Source: Macrosoma leucophasiata
Taxonomy: Eukaryota > Arthropoda > Insecta > Lepidoptera > Hedylidae
Direction of reading: 5' to 3'
Length of the DNA stretch: 64,000 nucleotides
Assembly: GCA_036365455.1 (NCBI GenBank)
Contig: JAWQUS010000007.1
Span: forward strand, 18,802,001 to 18,866,000
The stretch's first letter is position 1. Each line of letters starts with the position of its first letter. Made by a program: the position numbers and the translations under genes. The notes under the pieces were generated by a model. It saw only the letters and a program-made list of their open reading frames with translations. It did no database searches and was not told the DNA's origin. This document shows, piece by piece, positions 45,308-57,783 of the stretch.

Positions 45308-45375
45308 CATTTTTTATGTAATTTAGGTAGCAAACAGGCATGCAGTTCACATGGATGTTAAGTGATGACTGAGAT
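45308..45375 (-). mobile_element. SINE 3'-end fragment
   Basis: TTTTTTATGTAATTTAGGTA, GCAAACAGGCATGCAGTTCA and TGGATGTTAAGTGATGACTG: the tail portion of the SINE on the minus strand, truncated after 68 bp. Confidence 0.7.
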
Positions 45376-45940
45376 CTTAGGCTTAGACCTTATTGGAAAA
45401 CCTTAAATGGTTAAAGCTCCATAGATGTTTTGATCCTAGTCTAACTTTAATATGCTTCTACATAAATGCAGAGATATGAGCAAATTCGCATCTCCTTGAA
45501 CTATATGACTTCGATAATCCCAAAGAGTGAAGCGAGCTCACATGCAGCAATTTTTAACAATAACAGCATCCTTTTTATATGTGTGCGTGTATTTACACAA
45601 GTTGCCATACCTACAGGCAAACATATCAAAACCGTTTAATTCACTTCAAGTTCATTCACAGTAAGAGTTTAGAATCTTACGCAAAAGTTCACCCATTTTT
45701 TATTGTAACATGTTTCAGTTTTCAAATGTTTTATATTGTTATGTTCACGGGCATCCCAGTCAAGCGCTAATTGGAGGCACACATTAACATGCACCATTGA
45801 TTAGTGAACTCCAGCCATTTTTTATGTTTGCAATAATTACTTACGACAAAAAAAACGTGTATTCTAAACTTATCACTCTTAGTTCAGTTATAAATAATGA
45901 TTGCTATTTTGTTTCATTGGACCTTTAGCAGCTACGACCG
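45376..45940. other. AT-rich intergenic region
   Basis: No gene recognised. Confidence 0.4.
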
Positions 45941-45944
45941 CTTA

Positions 45945-46832
45945 GGTTTGTCCATAGTAATATGCAGCGACGTGTACACATTCCCCGTCTCACGGGTGCA
46001 TTAATTAGTAACTCATCAAAGTTAACTTGTTAGTTGGTGAACCTTTATCTTTTTTAAGATCACGCTATCTTGTAATGTCTATGAGATGATCGATTATTAT
46101 TAACGCGGACTGCTTTTTATTGAAAACTAAAATATTTATGTAGTAATAAAGGTAAGTAGGTACAGAATATTTGTCAGTGTTTAATAAAAACACATCAGAG
46201 ATTAAGAATTTTAAGACGAATATGTATCTTCATGCAAAAAAATACTTTGAAGTGTACCCACGAATAGTAGCGATGCTTTTATTTTCACGAAAATCCAATC
46301 ATCGTGTGCGCTGTTGTTGAATAGATGGATAGATCTTCAAAAAATAAGTGAATTTATGACCATTTTCTTCATTAATTAACATTTAATTTTTGTAAGATTC
46401 ATAAATTTATTTATTTTTCTATATTTTAGCAAATAATCGGTTTTTATCGGTAACTATCTATGAACTGAAGCTATAATCTAATAATATTTACGGTTACTGT
46501 TTGCTAATTAATTTATAATTCACAAAAAATCTGCCAGAAAATCTCCGGATCCGTTTTTTTTCTAAGACGGAATAATGCCATTACCGCGCTAAATACTAAA
46601 TAATATTTCTTTTCCATATATATTTTTTTAAATAATTAAAAAAATAAAATATAGATTTTAGCACATAATCGGTTTTGAGCTAAAACGTTTCATGTGTAGG
46701 TATTCTATATCGCACAGATTTGACCGTAGCAATGTGCAGTGACGTGTGCACGGGACTCGGTCCCGCAGGCGCATTAATTAGCGGCGAGGGCTCATCAAAG
46801 TTTACCAGTTAATTAACGAACCCTAACCTTTT
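45945..46832 (+). repeat. Duplicated non-coding block (two diverged copies)
   Basis: 45945-46050 and 46722-46832 share GTAATATGCAGCGACGTGTA / GTAGCAATGTGCAGTGACGT, the words TGCATTAATTAG / CGCATTAATTAG, CTCATCAAAGTT and GTTAGTTGGTGAACC / GTTAATTAACGAACC. A second duplication, TTTTAGCAAATAATCGGTTT (46425) / TTTTAGCACATAATCGGTTT (46656), lies between. Conserved words match homeodomain-type sites, so duplicated regulatory DNA is possible. Confidence 0.55.
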
Positions 46833-47713
46833 GTAGCTATGAGAATGCCCGCTAGTTACACCTACTAATTACTGTGTAGAACTAGTGGTTGGGGAAACCT
46901 TTCAACTCAGGTGCTCACTTCAATTATAAGACGAAAATCTTAAGCAAGAAAACATATATAATACCTAATATATGTTCTAAAAGTTATTGTAATCTTCGTT
47001 CGTTGTTTTTATTATAGAACATAAACTACCTACATAATCTATCTTTTTTAGGGTCTAGACAAATTATAATAATAATTTTAAATGAGGCGATATTTTTCTT
47101 AGAATTTAACCTTCAAGATGGCTACGAGTAATAATTTTAATTACGGAATCTTAAAAGATCCGGACGAATTGAGAACCTTCTCCTTTTTTTGAAGTCGGTT
47201 AAAAGGGTACTATTTCTATAAACTTCCTGATACGTAAATGATTTATCTTATTGTTATCACAGTCCTCTTCGTTAAGAAGATGCGATAAACCAACGAGTAA
47301 ATGCGACTTTCCTGATAACACCACCCTAGCTGAGTAACGATAATGACACTTTACTATTCCTTTTCCTCGTAGTCAAATAGTAATACTGAGTGACAACAAA
47401 GGGGCGCGTCGTAGGTGGCGCTGTATGCCACAACCCGCGTCTCCAATTAGGCTAATGGACAGCACCCGACCTGCATTCATACTCGAAATCCTCCAAGCTG
47501 CAGCTAATTTTCGTCTTAAACGTCATGACACGGACAGACGGACGCTTTGAACGCGGCGATGGAAACGCTAACTTCGTCAAACGGAATTTTGAAGAGATTT
47601 AATGGCTATCATAAGACTCTGTTCCTCATAGCATGCACAGTATGTAAAACAAAATGTAGTCCTAGATAATTATATTAAGTATAAATACACGCAGCACACG
47701 TCAAAAAAACCTA
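46833..47713. other. Intergenic region
   Basis: 47150-47205 contains GACGAATTGAGAACCTTCTC and TTTTTTTGAAGTCGGTTAAA, a phrase common to a lepidopteran repeat end. 47400-47470 is GC-richer with CTCCAATTAGGCTAATGGAC. No gene recognised. Confidence 0.35.
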
Positions 47714-47859
47714 CCCCCTTATTCATAAACGTATTTTAGCTAAAGTGTTGCTAATCTCTCCTTTGTTATTTTCTATCCTGCACGTTTGACAATGCGACTG
47801 ACAAAGACATAGCATTCTATAGCTAAAACGTGTCTAAAGTACGTTTATAAATAAGGGGG
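47714..47859 (-). mobile_element. CCCCCTTATTCATAA MITE, intact copy 3 (146 bp)
   Basis: CCCCCTTATTCATAAACGTA to TACGTTTATAAATAAGGGGG, flanked by TA on both sides; same length as copy 2 and inverted relative to it. The interior GCTAAAGTGTTGCTAATCTC matches the part of copy 1 that borders the LINE insertion (3058). Confidence 0.8.
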
Positions 47860-50199
47860 TAAACGTCATACTTATTTATTCTGTTCTAAATCCTAATCTA
47901 AGAATAAATTATAACATAATAAATAACATCGTCATTGTTGGATTCATTAATACATTCTCTAAGATTGCGACTAACGTGAAAACACTCAATGTGTCTATCA
48001 GTTTTGCCTGCCACCTTTTAGGATAAAAATAACGGGACAGTCGGATATTCATAGGAGTCTGTAGGATTTCGGTCCTATTTAGATTCGTCTATTTTAAATG
48101 AGAATGAGGGAGTACCGATCTCGTTTTTATTCGGGAGGTACTCACGAGGCACCCCTCATTTGAGGTGTGTGATCGGTCATTCAACAAAGTGCCTCGCGCG
48201 AGTTGCATGTCACACATTTGAGTTCCTCTCTCAATTTTAAAATCATACTTGTAGTAGGTAATAAAACTGTAATTTACTAATTTGCCAATCGGGGACCTCG
48301 AGTAACGAGTGAAATGAAGTGTTGTAAAACGAGTATGCCTCGAATGATTGAGCAAAATGAGCAATGAGGTGTTAAAGTTTTGAAATTCGAGGAAGATTTT
48401 CATTTCACTACGCCGAAAGCCTGAAACGAGGTACCTCACGAAAACCTATCAACTAGTACTTATACACCACTCATCACCATAAAAACATCAGAAAATATTA
48501 AATATTTTTGTATTTACCTATGCGTACTTATTTTTTTTAATTATATTTCTATGTATATTTCTTAGTCCTTCGGGCCACGTTATATAATTCCGCATAATTT
48601 TTATATTTATATCTCTTCAGGGGTGCGACTGTCAATCGAAATTATTGTCGACATTGTAATTGATGTCAATATTTTAAGTCAATTTGATCCTTTCATTGCA
48701 ATCACAATTATCTAACTATCAAAACAAGATTATCAATCAGATTATCACAAATCAGAACAAAATTAATAGGCCATCGGGACGTGAGACGACGTCATCAAAA
48801 TTGAGACTGTCCCGGCAGAATCGTATCGGGTGGCAACTCAGCTCTTCTCTTCTATGTATCTTAGTTAATAAATGCATCAAGAGTTTTTTTAGGATAGAAC
48901 TACTTCAACTTGCAACCCACATCATATATCAAATCCATATCAGACAACACAGATCGAATTACAAAATTACCCTGCCTTCTATTTTTAGTCAGAAAAAATA
49001 ACTATAAAATAGTTCCATAATAGATTGAATATTTATACGCTTCAATTATTCCTAGACGCAAAAAAATATATCTACAAAGTTCATCAATACAGGTGGAATA
49101 AACTTGAGATAAAAGCAATAGAAAAAACGCATCGCGTGTTAGCGCAAACCATGCGCAAACGCTTGTCTACATTGACCTCGTCTCGGTATGCATCGCGACT
49201 CATTACTTCACTAATGGAGGCCTTAATGAACCAATCTAACAGATTGCTCTCGAATCTTCAGCAGAGACCGCTGATTTGAAAGCTCTGCCTTGTGACGCTC
49301 CTGTTTTTTTAAAGTAAATACAATTGAGATACGCCTGCGCTGAAGTGTTGAAACTACATTTAAAAACGTTTTTGCATTTCCGTATTCGGTTAGCGCAAAA
49401 TACAAAATAAGAAATATCTTTTGTTTGAAACTATATTGAGATTGACGATGACATAGTATTTGAATAAATGTAATCTTAGTAAAATTTTAAACATAGACAT
49501 TAGCAGAGGATCCACAAATTTGCTTAACATTAGTAATATTTTCCGTAACAAGTCAGTAATTTTATAACAAATTCAAAATGAAATGCACCCGCATTTGTTT
49601 TTTCGCCTGAGACGCAATACTACTTAATTTTAAGACTTCTTCGAGTTGCAGTTGTGAATCTTTGAATAATCATGAAAATAAACCTAAACAAACGCGTGTT
49701 ACTGTGTCACAGATATTATTTTCGTAGTCGTCACTATGACTTACATCAATAAAAAAAAAATGTTTTGTCTATGTATACAATACACGTCACGCTGTTCGTT
49801 CGCCATGAACTCCTAAACTACTCAATTACTAGTAGTACTAACCTAGGTAACATTGCACCCTTGCGAAGCTGGGGTAAATAAAATAATGTAACACGTGGTA
49901 AATAGCAACTAACTATGTCACATCAGTAAATTTGAAGTTTGCCATAAGGATAATAATCGCTAAGTTTAAAACGCGGCCTGTACAGATTTCTTCGCCAACT
50001 CCAATTTGGCCTGTTTGAGCGACCCGGCAAGTTATATTAAAAGGTCCACAGTAATTTTCTTGACAAACACAGTGAATAATGAATACGTGATATAAAATTC
50101 GGATTGAGGAGGGCATCTCGTCACGTGTCCCGGTCGACGTGTTTGTCTCTCTTAATTCTGTGTGTTTTTGCTAATTGAGTCCCGTTTCGGCATCACCTG
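47860..50199. other. Intergenic region
   Basis: No gene recognised. 48115-48445 is rich in CCTCG/CGAGG words in both orientations (GGAGGTACTCACGAGGCACC ... ACGAGGTACCTCACG), perhaps an old palindromic element; frames through it (minus 48089-48439) have no recognised content. Confidence 0.35.
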
Positions 50200-51210
50200 A
50201 GCGGCTCGAGTGAGCATACTCGACATGCTCTCTTCATTTATCATTTAGCCGGGACTAATGAACGTGCGAATAGGCACTCTTAAATTATAAGCAAATCATT
50301 TCTTGCGTCGCCGTGCGAATTCAATCAGCTCCAAATTCAACATAAGGCGCAAGATTTATGATCGACACAAATCGAATTCGCTAACAAACAATATCGTATC
50401 GGAGGCGGTGCGGAGGATACGATACGAGTATATCAATATTGCAGGCGCTATTAATACGTCCGTCTCATGAGCGGGCGGGGAAGCCCGGGAAGCCCGCGCC
50501 CTCCCCCCCCCCCCTCCCCCGCCTTGCACACGCCGCTCTTAATTGAATGAGGAGCGGGAATTGTTTCCCAAAATGAAACAATTAATTGTGCAACGGCTAT
50601 TCCGCCTTACATGGATAATACGTTCGTTTATGGCCTCCTAACGCGGCTGCACGGCGTCCTTTATTGGTCCGACTAGGAATTTGTGTTCATTGGCGCTCGT
50701 ATCCAAAATTTAATCGGGAATTTATAAGAACGTCTCTTTGTTGTCCCGGGGTAGGGCGAGTTTTTGCAGCTGGTCGCAACTGAATTCCATTGTCTAATAT
50801 TAAAAAGATTTTGGGTTTTTGAACGTTATTTTACGAAACACATTCGCGGTGGCACGACGCAAACCTTTTAGTTTGAACGGAGCGTTTAAAATTTTCATGG
50901 TCAGGTCATAGCACGTGTAATGAGGTTATACCGCGTGGAAATTCAGCGGAACACGCGAACATGTGGCGCATTCAACTTGAAGACGCATCGTAAACCGCCT
51001 TTACGTCCCTCGGCGAGAGCCTCTCAAAACTTTTCATATTCCTCGGCCGTAAAACAAGCCAAAAAATACGAGCAGCCAAAAACATTGTAAATGCTCGCCG
51101 GTTATCGGCGCAGCCCGCCATTACCGTCCGGGAATTAGTTTTAAAACATAGTTTTAACTGTGCTTGTTGCACCCGAAATTACCTGTTTTTCCACTTTAGT
51201 ACTCGCCCGG
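50200..51210. promoter_or_regulatory. GC-richer island, possible regulatory DNA
   Basis: Raised GC with a poly-C tract (50503-50518, CCTCCCCCCCCCCCCCTCCC-like), GGGAAGCCCGGGAAGCCCGC direct repeat just before, and AATTAATTG/CTTAATTGAATG sites. No coding exon recognised; minus frame 50972-51172 has no known domain. Confidence 0.25.
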
Positions 51211-52364
51211 CGAAACGACCCTGGCATCGTTGCCATAAAAATAAAGTGATCTAATTCGGTCTTGTAGGAAGAAAATTAGGTATCTATTAAATTAATTCTG
51301 TATTCGAGCGTACCTGTGTAGTAAATTACATCCGGTCCATGTAGATTTTTAAGGATAACTAATTGTGAAAGCAACTGTCCGGTACAAATACGTAGACCAT
51401 TAAGACTACAATCGAGCATATGACACACAGGCATGTTGCACACGAACAGGGCAGCCGGAATAGTACAGGGGCACACATTCAATTTGCTATTTATCTGGGA
51501 ATGGATCTAAGTCATTACTTAGCTGAGTGAGAGAGATGGGAGCGGGATGCAGTGGAAATTACACGGGGTGGTACAACATTCATTGCCGGCGCCGACGATT
51601 GCATGCGTCTGTACTTGCTGCTTGTGTGTGCTTATCGCATTTACCTATATCGGACTTACTGATACACTTCACTAACTGTATTGTTCCATTTAATGAATCG
51701 ACTCCCAGTTTACTTCTACGATTACTATATTTAAATTAGTAACAACGTGTTACATAGAATGTTATGCTAACATATTCGTAGCGCATATTTTTTAAATTAT
51801 AAAATTAATTAGTTTTGAAATCAAGTTCTGAGTTCAATTACATGAAATGACCACGGCATGCAAAATTTAATTTATCGGACGGCACCGGTAACCTTGTAAA
51901 TGGAAAATTTAAATTACCTCGTGTTTTAATTACTCAAAACGCAACATAATAAAATAGCGTAGTGTCTTTCCTTAATTGAATCTTTTTAATTAACCATAAA
52001 TTATTTTTATCTTAAGTTAATCTGAGGTAACACGTTTTGTTAAAAAGAATCGAAGTGTTCCAGAATGTTTTGCCTCGTAGCATCAGGCTGTGTCATTACT
52101 CCAGCGGGTTTACGTCCATCCATTGTCATCCACGTTAATATTGTATGAAAATATTTACATTGAGCACTTAGGCATGTTTTCACTGATAGCTAATTTGGGG
52201 AAAAAGGGATAGCTCGCGGGTGCGGGCGGGCGCTCAATCACAGGAAGTGCGCCATCTCATCGCGGAAGTGGTTTCTAGAGGTCTACTATGTAATGCGAAC
52301 GAAAGGTTTTCGGATGTGTTAAATAAGAAATGCGTGCTAAGGTACATTATAATATTGTATCCCA
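51211..52364. other. Intergenic region
   Basis: No gene recognised. Confidence 0.4.
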
Positions 52365-52562
52365 CAATACGAGGTAGCGCTATCGTGTTCCGGTTAGGTG
52401 GTCTTGTACGGTCCTGTTATTTTTAAACTTACCTCAACTACCTCAGGAGCAGCAACGTGAAAATACATGAAAATCTCTGGTTTCTATGTAGATGTTTATA
52501 AGATACAGTAATTAACATCTATGTGAACGGTATGCTTGTTTGTCACTTCATTTGTACGCCGG
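52365..52562 (+). mobile_element. SINE family, diverged copy
   Basis: CTATCGTGTTCCGGTTAGGT, CTTGTACGGTCCTGTTATTT, ACCTCAGGAGCAGCAACGTG and ATCTATGTGAACGGTATGCT-TGTTTGTCACTTCATTTGTA follow the consensus in order. Lacks its A tail. Confidence 0.65.
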
Positions 52563-52834
52563 CAATTAAACCCCGAACCGGCAAATTATCAAATTAAAAA
52601 GGCTATTACACGACACGGTATTCAGGGTCCGGCAGAAAGGGTGGGCGTGGCCTCGCGCCGGTTTGCCGCTTATTACACTATTCGGTCGACAGGGCCCTAT
52701 CTCAGTCACAGTACAAATATGAACAGCTTGGAAACTACGTACAAAACGTTGAAATGGCGCAATCACACAAACATGCCCATCAACGAGGCCCCAAAGCGGT
52801 TCTCGCGGTGTTCCAGCTCCAAGTCACTCGTTAC

Positions 52835-52898
52835 TCGAGCGTCGATGCGCATGTTCTTGTGAGTGCACACTCACAAGAACATGCGCATCGACGCTCGA
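52835..52898. repeat. Perfect hairpin with 31-bp arms and 2-nt loop
   Basis: Arms 52835-52865 and 52868-52898 (TCGAGCGTCGATGCGCATGT.../...ACATGCGCATCGACGCTCGA) are exactly complementary around CA. GC-rich, unlike neighbours. A recent inverted duplication or a library/assembly foldback could each explain it. Confidence 0.8.
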
Positions 52899-55020
52899 CG
52901 ACGACGAGAGTTTTTTAATATAGCAATATAATTTCACTGGACTATCGTTATTTGTAATTAAATATGAACAATCCCGCTTCATCCTCACTGACAAACTGAA
53001 ACAAACTGAAATTACATTAGTGTGACTTCATAGTAGACCCAATACTGTCCTCTCGCTCACGCGTTTCGCCTCTGTTTTGTAAACTTGCGCTCTTAATGGA
53101 CGTACATCTGCTTGATATGCCCCGATCGAATGCATTCACTAGATGGAAAATGGGCCGAGTATGAAATCCAATCCTCTATGCATTATAAAGAGATTCGTGA
53201 GCTCCAAAAATTGACGGAGCCTGCGTTTTTCGTAGTACTCTTTCCAGATAAAAATATAAGCCTCGGTGTTATAAAATAAGATTCAAAATTATGATGAAAA
53301 AAAAAGATAATTATGTAGTGACAAATCAAATCTGTCTTTTTTAAAACAATCCTTACGTAAATTCATGAAGTGAACATGGTAGGATATATATTTTTTTTTT
53401 GTGTAATTGTATCTACATTATGGTATTTTAAGTACCTTAAATTTTGATCAATCAGGATTTGCCTTGCTATGTTACTGTACCTATATGTTATAAACAAACA
53501 AAGTGATCCTACAAGGGTTCCTTACTTTCTTTATAAATCCGGAACCCCAAAAACAAAGTTTTCTTAGTGGTGCCACTGAAAATTGGTACCTAGTTATTTA
53601 ACAAAATTGATTTTATTATATTAACCCCTTACCCACTAATGACATCATATACTACCACAGAGATAAAACCAAAACACTATGAGTAAAATCATACAGATAT
53701 ACAGAATATAAACACACATTTTGAATACACGTCCAGCTCTCTGAAGCAATTCCTGTATTCAATGAAAACGGACTCCAATTATTCATTTCGCGTAACAAGT
53801 AACAACAGGGCTGCTAGTTATTTGGCTCGTTAACATCTAGCTCCGACCAGTGTGCCGTCTGTTTTATTCTAACCATCATGATATTCCGGCCTCTCGCTTT
53901 TTTATTGATAAGTCTACTGCATACATGAATTAACATAAAATATTTTAAAACATTTGTAATAAATCTTAAAATAATATTTACAATGCAAACTTAGTACCCA
54001 CCCTAAGTACCTACTTATTTTTCATTCCAAGTACCTACTTAACCTACGACAATACTCCAAATTTTCATGAATGTATTTTTATGTAATTTATTTATTACTA
54101 TTCCATTTGCATTAATTTTCATATGTTTAAACTGATTTCATACCTAGCCAACATCTCTACTGTTTTTTTAAACTCACTCAATAATATGTTACAATACTAA
54201 CTGGCCCGCAGTTTCACTTGTTTTGAACTTTAGGCATTTCTTTTTACGTCTCTACATTGTTATTTTCATCTTTCCTTTGCATGACTCCAGATTCGCTTTT
54301 AAAAGCCATAGCCTGATGTTATGTAGCATATGAACTATTCTCTTTTTCAATATTTTTTACAATTTTAATATTAAATATTTGTAGGAGTTACTAATATTAG
54401 CGCATTCGTAATATCTCCTAAAAATTAAGAATACATTTTCTCTGTGCTAAATGTCAACACATTATGGTTTATCATTCACATTCATATTCATTAATGTTCA
54501 TAAAATAACAACACGCACTTGGTTTTCAGAATTGTTCTGTTACTGTTGAATATTCGTCTAATTAATAGGTTATCATATACATCTTAAACATTACATATCT
54601 ATCAATTAAGGTCGTTATTTAACATTAAAATTTAATATACAAATATAATCAAGTCTTATCAAAGCGTATAATAAATTTAATAAACACAGCTGTCGTATCA
54701 TTAAAAGTTCTTACAAGTTCTGTAACAATTAGACAGTAAGAAACATGACGTCACAAGAAGCTACAGCCGTACTCGTTAGGAACGGAGTACCAGCGCCAAG
54801 CAAAAACAAAGTAAATACTCTGGATATTGCTACTGAATAAGGCAGCCAAAACTTTAATTCATTTTTATGATTTAAACGGCTTTGTCCCCACGTACACCTA
54901 ATATTCATTAAACTAAAATCATTATACTTTTAGGTTGCTCTTATACATTTGTTTTAATTCGACAATTCTTTACTTTTTGTTTCTCAAATACATCATCCAA
55001 TAACATGATGCAATTTGTTC
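52899..55020. other. AT-rich intergenic region
   Basis: No gene recognised with confidence; a possible short coding exon at 54745-54810 is described under findings. Confidence 0.35.
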
Positions 55021-56400
55021 TAAGGCTGGTGCTTTGGTAAAAGCGCTCGATTAAAATGAATCACAGCGGTGCTAATTGGGCCTGCCCGGCGGCCCTGTGG
55101 CTCATCCAATTAGCCGCGACTTAGAAACCTCTGGCCGCACCGGCCCGCTGTAATCTACCCCACCCGTTATATGAGCCATGCCTGCTGTGCACCTCTCTAC
55201 TACCACTGCCCACTGCACACATCAAACCATACACATGTCTTGCGGCCACTATTCTCTTAATACACGTAATGCCTCAGTTCAGGCACACCCTTTCGTGACC
55301 CAATAGTCTATGAATTAATTAAAATAAACGATTGCCACGATTATCAAACTTATAATTTTATGTGCCGCTTATTCACTCCCGGGAAATTCATTTGGAAGGA
55401 ATAAAGCACAGTTGTTTAGACAAGAAGCGATAACGACTCGCGTCGAGACTTCGCGATGTCTTTAATGATATCGAAGTCGGTAGGCCCGGGTTCGCGTGCG
55501 CAATTCTTGTTATATCTTTATTACAAAGGAGTGCCTCATTAATTTGGCAGCCCCTCAGGGTTGAGAGAGTCGCGAACCCTTGACCTCGTTCGCGAGAGCC
55601 CGCGACACTGAACCGTTTCGAATTGAAACGGCAACGCACCTTGTGATACATAATTAACGATCCTCATTACTACGCAACAAATATCGCCTCGCCCACCGAA
55701 CTTCTCTACTCTACGATTGCCATAGTTTCTGCACGGTTTTCTCGCATTTTCACAAACTGAGAGGACATTAAATTCAAAGTTGGATCATTCCAGACGCGCA
55801 CATAATTCCTTGACTCATCGTTCGCGCTAGACATTTCCTATTATCCTTAATAGTGGCCGTAAGAGTTTTAAAACGGTTCGGATACGAAACTTGTTCCGTT
55901 CAGGAAGCGTTTTCAGGGCCATACGGAGCTCGGGCGCGGATGAAGTTGGATATTGGCCGTTGCATTTTATTGGACAAATTCGATAATCAGGTAGAACTGC
56001 GAAGAATCGGGTCGGGCCATGATGCGGTAGACGATGGAAGGGGTCGCAGACAATTTGGAGAGCACATGTAAAGAGGCTAATGAACGCGGCCGGGGCCCAT
56101 GTCCGCGGACTCGTGCATTTTTAATGGCTCACGCTAGCACACTCACTATTAATATTTACCGAACACGTCAAGAGGGTGCACTTTACCTTTTAGTTAACTA
56201 GCGTCCGGCCGTTCATTAAATTTTCACGCGCGTCAGTTTCGGGCGAATTTTCCGCGGCGCTGACCGGCCGGGCGGCCGATAACGAGCGCGGACCTCCTCG
56301 TTACAGGCCCGCACCCGCCAGTCCCGCTCCCACCCAGCCCGACCGAATTTTATTAATAATAAACTGTAACTGAAACGGCGACTTTGAAGTAAAAGCAACT
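55021..56400. promoter_or_regulatory. GC-richer island, possible regulatory DNA
   Basis: Several GC-rich segments (GGGCCTGCCCGGCGGCCCTG, CGGCGCTGACCGGCCGGGCG) with CATCCAATTAGCCGC and GCTAATTGGG sites. Frames here (for example 55853-56071) show no recognised domain. Confidence 0.25.
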
Positions 56401-57020
56401 CGAATGCTCGTTATCGGGAATTATGCAAAATCCTTTGACGTACGCAGCTATTTCTTAAAAGTTACCTATGTATCACATGGGCTACTGGGTAACGTTACGC
56501 CTGATCGATCCCATAGTTGCGAAATAGAATTATTTTGTAAGTTTTGTTATATTTTATTTTCAACAGAAACTACTTGTTATTTATTTTAAGTACCTACTAT
56601 TTTATCTTGAAGTATATAAATAAAATACACACGGGTCTACATAGGTTACACAGGATGATTTCAGATTTTTCTGCTCATGCTGTAGTTATTTTATTATCAC
56701 TGTGGATCGTAACATCTTTACATCGTGCAGTGATTTATAAAATTTAATGTAACTATGTAGAAATTAAATTAAAACCAAGTACCTATTCCATAGCACTGAT
56801 CAGGGATCCAGGTCAACAGTGATTAAATTATCCGTGTCAAGGATAAAACTCGAAAGCCATCTAAGTTTCACCGTAGAGGATAGAAGACGAGTGATGATTA
56901 ATGCGTGGCGCAGACCACGGCGTCGCGTGCTCGGTCCGCATGAATAAGGAATGAGCGCGCGCGCACGCGACGCGGCTAACTGCCGCGGCGCACGCGACCT
57001 GCCCTGCCGCCGCCCGCCCG
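56401..57020. other. AT-rich stretch ending in a very GC-rich patch
   Basis: 56920-57025 is CpG-dense (GAGCGCGCGCGCACGCGACG; CCGCCGCCCGCCCGCCCGAC). No exon recognised. Confidence 0.35.
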
Positions 57021-57025
57021 CCCGA

Positions 57026-57779
57026 CTAGGGATGCGAACGCCGTATCGATGCATCGATATACCTATATGATAATATCGATATGTAAAAAAACAATATCGA
57101 TGGGTAGAACAATCACGTAAAAAATGTAAATAGGTATCGCAGCGTTGATGATTTTAGAATTTGATGCTGTCGTTATTGGCTGTAAATGTTTAAAAAATTT
57201 ACTTACACTGTATCAAAAAAATTAACTTATATCTATATGACAAACAAAAAATAGTCATTTATATATTACTAGCGGCCCGCCCCGGCTTCGCCCGCGCTGC
57301 TCTGCTCCTATTAGTCATAGCGTAATGTAAGCTATCCTATCTCTCAAGTTGGATCGAACTGCACATGGTGTGCGAATTTTATTATAATCGGTTAAGTGGT
57401 TTAGGAGTCCATTGAGGACAAACATTGTGACACGAGATTTATATATATTAAGAAGAGATGATAATTATACCTTTATGGAGAGGTTTTTGTCCAGTCTTAC
57501 AGCTGATGTTGATGATGACCCATCCTGATATTCAATTTTTAATATTAGTGGAAGATTTTTAACTACATTAAAGTTTTGAAGGTTACTTCCTACACACACA
57601 AACAAAGAAACGACCACACGAACATACATATTTACCTATTTTTCTAATCATTGGGCATTATATATAAATACGTCTTTTAGAACAACATCAATACGATATT
57701 CCATCATTTAAAAACGATGGTTGATATGATGAAAATTGATGTTTGATATCAATATCGATGTTTCAAGCATTGCTAGCAT
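57026..57779. mobile_element. ATCGAT-rich element with TAGGGATGC termini (possible hAT-like) containing a Helitron
   Basis: The sequences TAGGGATGC (about 57026) and GCATCCCTA (about 57779) are inverted ends, embedded in matching GC-rich flanks (CCGCCCGCCCGAC and CGACCGCCCGCC). Just inside both ends lie clusters of ATCGAT/ATATCGAT words (GTATCGATGCATCGATATAC; TATCAATATCGATGTTTC). Part of the interior is the Helitron at 57268-57458. No transposase can be read. Assignment to hAT is tentative; I see no clean 8-bp duplication. Confidence 0.45.
57268..57458 (-). mobile_element. Non-autonomous Helitron, minus orientation
   Basis: ACTAGCGGCCCGCCCCGGCT-TCGCCCGCG is the reverse complement of a GC hairpin plus CTAGT 3' end; the far side TGACACGAGATTTATATATA-TTAAGAAGA is the reverse complement of a typical TCTTCTTAATATATATAAAT start. 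About 190 bp, no coding. Confidence 0.7.
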
Positions 57780-57783
57780 CCCT

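Noticed and set aside
48089..48439. 116-residue minus frame
   Set aside because: Overlaps a CCTCG/CGAGG-rich low-complexity segment; no known domain.
50503..50518. Poly-C tract as a quadruplex-forming promoter element
   Set aside because: A single homopolymer run with no gene start nearby; homopolymer length is also prone to sequencing error.
52536..52862. 108-residue plus frame
   Set aside because: Starts within SINE-derived sequence and runs into the hairpin arm; no recognised content.
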